Source: Bryoerythrophyllum caledonicum
Taxonomy: Eukaryota; Streptophyta; Bryopsida; Pottiales; Pottiaceae
DNA length: 64,000 nt
Reading direction: 5' to 3'
NCBI GenBank assembly: GCA_963971425.1
Contig: OZ020519.1
Location: 3,984,028-4,048,027 of the forward strand
The notes under the pieces are model-generated. The model made no database searches, was not told the DNA's origin, and saw only the letters and a program-made list of their open reading frames with translations. How positions within the stretch are numbered: position 1 is the first letter of the stretch; every line of letters starts with the position of its first letter. Shown here piece after piece: positions 57,024 to 64,000 of this stretch. Position numbers and translations under genes: made by a program.

Positions 57024-57941
57024 CTCTAAAATCACGGGGTACGTTTTGGATTTTGTGTAGGTATTTAAAATTTGAAAAAAAAACATTTTTTTTTGAAAAA
57101 TTTAGTCTAGATTTTCCTTGGTAAGAGCTTTGTGAGAATAATTTTTTAAATTATTTCTGGATTGACAATTCAAAAGTTAGTACCATTCAAAGGTCAAAAT
57201 GGGGAATTTGGGCAATTCGGGCAGTTTGCTAAAAGTTTCTATTGGCATTGAGATTTTTTGTACATATAAGAATATTACCTTCTTTTAAGATTCCAATTTT
57301 TTTTTGTCTTTAGTGTAAAAAGAACTTTTTCACTCAAGTCAAACATTTTCACACATTTTGAGTAAGAGGGGGGAAAAAACATTATTTTCTACATAAAACC
57401 TAGATATCTTCAAATTTTCCACTTTTTATTTTTTAGACCACAATATGTGATGAAAACTTTCTCATCAACCGTTTGGATTGTCATTCTATAGCATATTGAC
57501 TTCACAAAGAAAATAAAATGTGAAATGGAAAATCTTCAAAATATTTCAATCTATGCTTCTTGGAGAGACGTTTTGAATATGTTACACTCTTTCTATGCCT
57601 AAAATTGGTGTGTAGGCAAATAACATCAATACTAAACATGTTTGTAAAAAATTTAGACCTTGTATAATGCAAAAATTTGATGCCAAGTGAAGTCAAAGTC
57701 TGTTGATCCACTCAATGCATGGAAGCAAATGAACCATTTTTTAAATTTCAAACAATATAATCTTTCAATCCATGCCGTGGATTGCAGCTTAAAAAATATG
57801 GTGACTTTTTATAGATGTCTAGTTTCAGATCCTAAAGTTAAATATTCAAAATTTTACTTCAAAATTAGATTTTCTTGCCACTTTTTGGTAGTGGTAGGTT
57901 TGGAGTGTTTCTTGAGGAAAAATGACTTGGGCTTTTAGGGG
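57024..57941. mobile_element. TTAA-flanked MITE-like element, about 918 bp
   Basis: The left end CCTCTAAAATCACGGG and the right end read inwards CCCCTAAAAGCCCAAG are both bordered by TTAA (57020-57023, 57942-57945). Ends resemble those of 25987-28118. AT-rich, no ORF supported. Confidence 0.4.
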
Positions 57942-59520
57942 TTAAAATCTCAATGATATCCATTAAAAATGCCTTTAAAAACTTTAAGTCCATTGCTATC
58001 CAACATGCTATGTGTATCCTACTCCATAAAAGAAGACTAGCAAATATCCAACCACTACTCAATCCACATACCTCTTAAACTAGTCAAACTCACCGGGACT
58101 ACTATCATACTACTAAAATCATAAGCCCCCTCCAAAAGTAAATTATACTTTTACTTTTACTTTTACTTTTACTTTTCATCCATTGTGGATGGAATTGTGT
58201 GGTGGATGAAAATTGTTGATTTGGATGAAAAATAGCATGTGGATGAACAACTACACAGTTGATGAAAAACAAATTGCAGATGCAAATTTTACAACAGATG
58301 AGAAATTAGCTACGGATGAAAAATTCACAGCAGATGAAAAATAGACTGTGGATGACATTTTGAAAAACTACACTAAAATGATTGGACCAATGCGTTGCAA
58401 AGCAAGCACCAACCGCTAGTTAATTACAAATATTTTTCCTGAATGGTTCACTATGTTATTTATTCTTTAGTGCCTACCCTTGAGATGAGGAAGTAGTTCC
58501 ATCCTACTAATCTTTTGTCCAATGGGCATCGTTGTAGTACACTAAAACTCACATTTAGTGATGGGCACAAACAATGTACTTACCCTAGTACACTATTTGT
58601 GAATAAGTTCACAATTGGTGTTTAGCTACTAATGTCATTAATGTGAGCTCCAATCAACCACCCACTACCCACCTAGAATTTGAATCTTCTACTATAGATA
58701 CACTAAATTTGCACAAGTAAATAAAAATACATCGCAATCTATATTAAAATTCACATATAGTGTAGTCCTTCACATTTAGTGTATTGTTATGTCACTACAC
58801 CAATTGCAAATTTTGCAATAAGTTATGGCTTTGCATTCAGTGTATACTACACTAAATGGAATCTTTAGTGTAGAAGAACAAATAGACTCTTTATTCACGG
58901 CAATCTCCTTTGAAGACCGGAGTTCTTTTTCTTCTTCTTAGATTGATAATTCGAATTGTCTGTAAGAAGGTGGCACCTCACCTTGCATTAGAGAAATTCA
59001 AAATCAAAAGAAGATAGTAAGAAAAAATTTGGACAAATTTACAATTCAAATTTGATTGGGAATTGATCAGCACTACAATGATGTTGTGAATCTAAGCAAA
59101 TTTTGGCGATCTTTTCCAAGCTTACCGCCTCGTTAGTGGTCATTGGTGAGTGGTCCAGAAGAAGAAGAAGAACGTCGGTTCCCAAAGGGAGGGCCAACGT
59201 GAATAAAAGTGTCTATTTGTTCAACCACTAAGTCCATGCCCACCAGGCATGGTTTAGTAGAAGGTGAGTGGTCCATGATAGACACGAGACAAAATGTCAT
59301 GCTCCAAGTCAAGTGCCACACGCCATTTATCTCCTAAAGGCCCAAGTCTTTTTGAGGAATCTCTTATTGAAAATGTAACTGTAGGGTCTTCTACTAAACT
59401 CATATGAGATGATGTGGTCAAAATTGGATGGGTAGTAAGGAGAAGTAGAAGTAGAATTGGATGGATAGTAAGAAGAAGAAGAAGTAGAAGTAGTAGTCCC
59501 GTCTCCGAAAGAAGTTTTTT
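57942..59520. other. AT-rich non-coding region with simple repeats
   Basis: An ACTTTT run at about 58148-58178, followed by many GGATGAAAA-type words (58180-58350) and GAA/GTA-rich stretches (59155-59170, 59440-59495). No gene supported. Confidence 0.5.
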
Positions 59521-59625
59521 AAAATTTGGACCATTTTTCAAATTGTGTGTGTCATCTTCGCGCAGGGGCCATGCTAATCTTCTTTGTTTTGTTCAAATTT
59601 TATGAGATGTCGCATAAGAGGCGAC
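59521..59625 (-). ncRNA. U6 snRNA copy, divergent (probable pseudogene)
   Basis: The minus strand reads a full-length U6-like RNA of 105 nt: GTCGCC..GCGACATC (5' stem), AAGAAGATTAGCATGGCCCC then TGCGC, GATGACAC, and ATGGTCCAAATTTT at the 3' end. The AGC triad region and internal stem are kept. The ACAGAGA box reads ACAAAGA, and there are scattered other changes. Upstream there is a TATA-like TAGTATATTTT but no plant USE element. Likely an inactive copy. Confidence 0.75.
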
Positions 59626-60075
59626 GAAAATATACTATTTTCTCTAATTCAAACACAATAATCTTTCAATCTAAGTGGTCAAAGTTTATAAAAATTTGTG
59701 AGTAACAAAATCTGGATAAAATGATCATTTGTGGACCAATTAGGGGCTGTTTACACCTGAAGGTTTGGGTTGGAGCCCATAAACACAAGTGGTACCCCGC
59801 TTGAAGGATGAAACCATTGTAAGCAGGATACCTTCCACCAAACAAGGGAGTTCGAAGTAGGTTGTGGCTCAAAGTTTAGGTGTAAACCCGAATAAAAGGG
59901 TTGTGACCCATTGTGCACTTGGGCTGAATTTTTAAGTAGTTGTGTGAAAACGGGCTCTTTTTAGAATTACCCCATAGTGAAAGAATTTCTTGTATTCTAC
60001 ATTTGCATACATCTTCGTGTGCTGTTTTGTTCTATCTCTCTCAATTTTGGGCCATTTTCTACGCTTTTTGGCATC

Positions 60076-61356
60076 ATGGATAGAAGAAAACGAGCCCTAG
60101 TGGTGTTAGCTATGTATTGGTCGGTTCAACATGTTTTGAGCATGCAAGCCCTCATGATGGGCTTTGAATTGCAAAATTCAGCATTGGTTGTAGTTTTATG
60201 TGAATTGTGGAATATGAGGGAGAGAGGTGTGTGGAGCATTCAGAGGCAAGAGGGTTTTTTTGATAGGCATTTGATGGGTTCCTACACAGAATTAATGTTT
60301 AAACGGAGAACTAGAGTGTCCCACCGTACTTTCCAATTTCTTTGTGTAGAATTGGGTCCATTTCTAAAGAAAAATGATACAAAATTTAGAAATGCTATTT
60401 CTATTGAGAAAAGGATAGCAATCTCTTTAATCCGACTTGGAAGTGGAAATGGATTGCAAATTGTAGGTGATTTATTTGGAGTAGCAAAATGTACCGTTTC
60501 AGGCATAGTGAGAGAATTTTGTAGTACGGTGAGATTACATCTTCAAAAGAAATTTGTGAAGTTTCCAAATGAATTTAAATTACAAAAATTAGCAAGGGAC
60601 TTTGAGGCATTAGATGGCATTCCTTATGTAGTGGGTGCCATAGATGGGTCTCATATACCAATTTTAGCACCAGTAGTTGGAGGTGAAGATTACTATTGTC
60701 GAAAATCTTTCCACTCTGCATTACTACAAGGTATACTTGATACAAATTGCATTTTCTCGGATTATGAATTTGGATGGGCAGGAAGCATGCACGATTGTAC
60801 GGTCTTCAAGCTTACAAAAGTAGGTAGAGAATGTATTGAAGGAGGATTGTTACCATACAAATTGATTGGAGATGCAACATATCCAATGAGGCCGTGGATA
60901 TATTCACCTTTTAAGGGAGGGGTTGATGTTTGTCTACCACCATATAAAGCTCATTGGAATTTTATTCAAAGCTCTACCCGAATGTGTGTAGAACGTGCTT
61001 TTGGAATTCTAAAATGTAGGTGGCGGATAATTATGAAACGTATGGAGTGTCCTCTGAAATTTGTGCCGGATGTAGTTGCTACTTGTATTGTTTTACACAA
61101 TATTTGCATCCTTTCAACGGATAGGTTTGATCGGGAGTGGATCAAAATTGGTGAAGATGACTTAGAGCGAAGAATTAATGAAGGAGAAGTAGCTTCAGGG
61201 CAAGAGCTTAGAGGCGAACAAGTTGCAATTGCTGAAGTAAGAAGAAGGATAGGAATTGGAAGAGACAAGCCAATTAGAATTGTAGAAGAGGACGAAGGTG
61301 AAGCTGTGAAGGCGTTTTTAATCAAGGAGAATGAAGAAGACTCTGTATTGCTTTGA
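60076..61356 (+). CDS. PIF/Harbinger transposase, intact (426 aa)
   Basis: Start chosen at ATG 60076 (MDRRKR); the frame is open 33 codons further upstream but that part is hydrophobic and unlike the family. The N-terminal helix-turn-helix-like part includes SIEKRIAISLIRLGSGN and GVAKCTVSGIVREF. DDE core: Asp 190 in VVGAIDGSHIPI, the conserved GWAGSMHD, Asp 266 in GDATYPMRPW and Glu 306 in VERAFGILKCRWRII. All catalytic acids are present. Length and motifs fit plant HARBI1-like transposases, which cut and paste DNA into TWA sites with help from a Myb/trihelix partner, encoded here on the opposite strand. A single exon without stops suggests recent activity. Confidence 0.93.
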   Translation: MDRRKRALVVLAMYWSVQHVLSMQALMMGFELQNSALVVVLCELWNMRERGVWSIQRQEGFFDRHLMGSYTELMFKRRTRVSHRTFQFLCVELGPFLKKNDTKFRNAISIEKRIAISLIRLGSGNGLQIVGDLFGVAKCTVSGIVREFCSTVRLHLQKKFVKFPNEFKLQKLARDFEALDGIPYVVGAIDGSHIPILAPVVGGEDYYCRKSFHSALLQGILDTNCIFSDYEFGWAGSMHDCTVFKLTKVGRECIEGGLLPYKLIGDATYPMRPWIYSPFKGGVDVCLPPYKAHWNFIQSSTRMCVERAFGILKCRWRIIMKRMECPLKFVPDVVATCIVLHNICILSTDRFDREWIKIGEDDLERRINEGEVASGQELRGEQVAIAEVRRRIGIGRDKPIRIVEEDEGEAVKAFLIKENEEDSVLL

Positions 61357-61472
61357 GAGGCAACTGATTCACATGTTTGCATAGCGAAAGCACTTTGGGA
61401 GTATCATATGCGAAAAGATGCTACAGTTTTGTTTGATGATTCATATAGTGAATCTGATATGAGCACCTAGTC

Positions 61473-62953
61473 CTAGAGTTTTTGTACTAGTGGTGCCATA
61501 TGGCCTTCCATCATATGCAACAATGAGGAAGTAGACCTGAAACTATCAATCATGTCTTTGGTGTTTTGAATTGAAGCTTCTAGATATGCTTCTAGCCTAT
61601 CTGCCTTGCTTTTCTTCTCAATTGTTTGATGCTTTGATGCCTTGTCGGGTGTTGGTGACTCCAAGACACTCTCTTGAGCACTTGCTGGAATTTGATTTTT
61701 TACACTTGCCCTCGTTCCATCCACAAGTCCATATGGTCAAACCACTTATTCTGTTGGTGGCGGTTATTTCCTGAAATATCATATAGGCGCTTGTCATTCT
61801 TGTATTCGGTAAGTAAACTTTTGTGCTTCTTTTTGCAAGATAAAGTAGTTCGAGTACATCCTCTAATTGTTGCTGCCATACGCACCTGTACCTTCAACCA
61901 AGCATTTTGACCTTGACCAAAAAATATGTAAATTGTTAATTATGCTCATGTACAATCTTCATGCAATAGTAGTGCTCTAAAATGCTCAAAAACATCATTA
62001 AAGGCCTAAAAATGGACTTGAAAATGTTTGGACAGCACACAATAAATCACAGAAACATTAGTATAGGAAGGTTTTTATCCACCATTAGCACACCGGAAGC
62101 TAGTAGACTTGTTGGCTAGAGTAGGGTGAGGCCCTCAAAGGGAGGCTAGAGGTGGCCGGTTCGATCCCCGGTGGCGCTATTTTGGTCACCGCACCGGATC
62201 CGACTGGAATTTGGGGGGAAAGGGGGCCTCAAGGGGGCCCTTTTCGGCTGCAGGCAAAGGCTCAAGAAGGCTCAAGCACTTTTGCTTCTCAAAATTCCTC
62301 TAAGTTCAAAATGTTGCAAATATGTAGATCCACTAGAAAATTGATAGATTTCAGTACATACCTTGTTTTTTGGCCGCCTTGGAAAATTCTTCTTCCAACT
62401 CGCCACGGATTGCTATCAATGTGTCCACTTCGTCATCCTTCCACCTCAAAGTCTCGTCTTCTTCCTTGTCACCTTCTCCTTCTTCTTGGACTTCAGAACT
62501 TGGAATTGTTGCTTCGTCTTTCTTCTTAGTGGCCTTTCCCGCAGTCACTTTCATCTTCTTTGCACCTTTCGCCTTTGCTAGACCTCTGCCTCTCTTCTTT
62601 GGAACAAGCTTCGGCTCTCCTTCTTTCTTCACCTCCAACAATACATTCTCCTCCATGTCACTCAAAAAACTAGGTTGTGAATAATATGGAGGCTGAAAAA
62701 AATCTCGAGATTGTGAAAACATCTGAGAAGGAGGCTGATATCCAACTTCCTGCAGGTCATTGTCACTATACGGTAGCCTACTGTACGAAGATTCCAAAAC
62801 ATTTTCGCCCTTCTCTTGAAATGCATTTGTCCTCAAAGACGGACCAGGGGTCTGAAATTGAGGAATAGAAGAAGAAGCCATCATCCAAGCTGAATTCTGA
62901 CTAAAATTTTGAGGCTCTCTTCCTTCAACATTTTGAAAATACCCTCCTTCCAT
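61473..62953 (-). pseudogene. Harbinger Myb/trihelix-like partner gene, one apparent frameshift
   Basis: Minus-strand exon 1 is 62953-62362 (ATG at MEGGYFQN; donor AAG-GTATGT). Exon 2 is 61911-61473 (acceptor CAAG). The phase joins KKQG with QNAWLK. Exon 1 has disordered and basic stretches (KKRGRGLAKAKGAKKMKVTA), then the first trihelix helix LRWKDDEVDTLIAIRGEL. Exon 2 has CTRTTLSCKKKHKSLLTEYK and WFDHMDLWM. After WME the frame must shift by one base (near 61722) to reach GTRASVKNQIPASAQES and the C-terminal coiled-coil part. Exon lengths sum to 1031, one short of a multiple of three, which agrees with a single-base loss. Such proteins bind the transposase and carry it to DNA. A sequencing error or a tiny intron are the alternatives. 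Confidence 0.7.
62095..62290 (+). mobile_element. SINE-like, tRNA-related insertion in trihelix gene intron
   Basis: TAGTAGACTTGTTGGCTAGAG resembles a tRNA D-arm/A box, and GGTTCGATCCCCGG about 50 bases later is a near-perfect B box. A GC-rich body follows (CCGGATCCGACTGGAATTTG). The spacing fits a Pol III internal promoter. Ends and target duplication were not resolved. Confidence 0.45.
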
Positions 62954-62957
62954 TGCC

Positions 62958-62997
62958 CAAAAAAAAAAAAAAACACACACACACACACACACACACA
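62958..62997. repeat. Poly-A plus (CA)n microsatellite
   Basis: A run of A followed by about twelve CA units, just upstream of the trihelix gene start on the minus strand. Confidence 0.9.
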
Positions 62998-63549
62998 ATT
63001 GCAAAACTTACAAGGCAAAAGAGCTTCAAAGAGCTTCAAAAAAATGAAAACATGAGACAATTGCTTCCCTATTTAACTCAAATATTTACGGTTTGTTAAT
63101 AAACTCAGATTCTAAAAACTAAGGCTTTAAAAAATAAAGACGTTGCATTCTTACGCCATCAACAGTAAATGTAACGTCTTTCTTTGATGAACAATACTAA
63201 CGGGAAAAAAGTTGTCAAAAAACTTCAGTCCTGAAATAGTCAAAATCCAGCATTAAAATATTATAAATGATTGGCTGAAATAGGTTCTGAAAAATACTCT
63301 CCCGGCCTTCCGGAAATACAACCTCCGAGAGGTTGTAGGAAATAAGTCTCCTTAAGTTCTATAAAACACTATTCAAATCTGCCATGTAGGATTCCAACTA
63401 GATTTCTCATCCACGGAAAAAACTTTGGGCCATAGCCCACATTTTGCTTGATGTAAACACATTTCCGGGGTACCAATTCTTTACTCCAATCACAACTCGG
63501 GAATTCTTTGGGCTCCAGCCCTAACCATCTAGATGTAAACAGCCCCTTA

Positions 63550-64000
63550 GACTCTGAATTTTGATTGGCTGCAAGCTAATACTTCTCCTTGTTCAAATAT
63601 TTCAAATGGCCACAAATTACTTAAATATTGTCCAAATCAAGCATATGAGGTGGGTGTTGACATCTACATTTTTTGTAAATGTAAAAAAAACACCTCAAAT
63701 ACTCTAGTTGGATAGTATATGAGTGAATTATGCTTTTGAATAGATTGTTGATAAGACAATTTGGCAGCTCTTTGGTGACAGCTGACCATTATTTTTGGAC
63801 TTTCATTTGTCTATATTTTGTTAAATATCCTTTGAGTATGTTATCTAATAAGTTTTAAATTAAGATCCTATGGTTGAAAGTGGAGATAAAAGTTTTTGTT
63901 TCCTTCCTTAAACATTTCAAATCTATAATTCTAGTGCAATGAATTTGGAATTAAGAACTATCACGATGATCTTTTAGAGAATGTAATTGACTGATGTTCT
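63550..64000. other. AT-rich flank right of the Harbinger element
   Basis: No gene, repeat or element end recognised. Confidence 0.4.

Larger units (their letters stand above)
59743..63546 (+). mobile_element. PIF/Harbinger element, complete, 3804 bp
   Basis: Termini GGGGCTGTTTACACCTGAAG (left) and GGGGCTGTTTACATCTAGAT (right, read inwards). Similarity continues with gaps for about 100 bp and includes GGAGCCCA and GGTACCCC. The flanking 3-bp duplication TTA is at 59740-59742 and 63547-63549, as expected for the superfamily. It contains a plus-strand DDE transposase and a minus-strand trihelix gene in tail-to-tail orientation. Confidence 0.95.

Noticed and set aside
62954-63004. Upstream start for the trihelix protein
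   Set aside because: The extension translates a (CA)n and poly-A run; ATG at 62953 is the natural start.

Overview
The window looks like repeat-rich nuclear DNA of a streptophyte (land plant or related green alga). Plant-type DNA transposons dominate: MULEs with SWIM fingers, CACTA, and PIF/Harbinger with a trihelix partner. There are short GT-AG introns, an importin-beta1 fragment and a U6 snRNA copy. I cannot name the species. I see no clearly intact host gene. The content is a nested stack of transposons, each dated by what it interrupts.

Layout. 1-11.75 kb is MULE element E1: a plus-strand partner gene A (311-8000, C2H2-like finger plus a C-terminal Ulp1-like peptidase, with nonsense codons) facing an apparently intact minus-strand transposase MULE1 (11398-8379, 909 aa). 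12212-55865 is an older MULE, E3. Element E2 (12597-33292) is inserted inside E3's left terminal repeat. It has 272-bp inverted repeats and a 9-bp target duplication with one mismatch, and E3's right terminal repeat preserves the unfilled target. E2 and E3 repeat the E1 plan: transposase (MULE2, MULE3) and partner gene (D, C) in convergent orientation.

Nested cargo. E2's transposase MULE2 is split by a 6.9-kb unit carrying an intact RING-H2 gene and a decayed protein-kinase gene among three CCGCGG-rich arrays. Its last exon is split by a CACTA element (23310-25687, TSD AAA). E2 also holds a TTAA-flanked element. In E3, partner gene C is split by a second CACTA copy (40007-52910), which is itself split by a 10.5-kb element E4. 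E4 carries an unassigned multi-exon transposase-like gene and a captured importin-beta1 fragment.

Right side. 55.93-56.65 kb is the RNase H tail of a decayed LINE. 56.65-59.74 kb is AT-rich with a TTAA-flanked MITE-like element and a divergent U6 copy. 59743-63546 is a well-preserved PIF/Harbinger element: TSD TTA, intact DDE transposase, and a trihelix partner with one apparent frameshift and a SINE-like insert in its intron.

Cross-cutting signals: (i) CGATAA/TTATCG is strongly over-represented throughout E1 and absent from an insertion within it, and E2 has a different word, TGTCCTA/TAGGACA. (ii) Premature stops in the MULE, partner and E4 genes are mostly TAG, often where a paralogue or family member has Gln or Trp, consistent with C-to-T decay of silenced DNA. 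All counts were made by eye.
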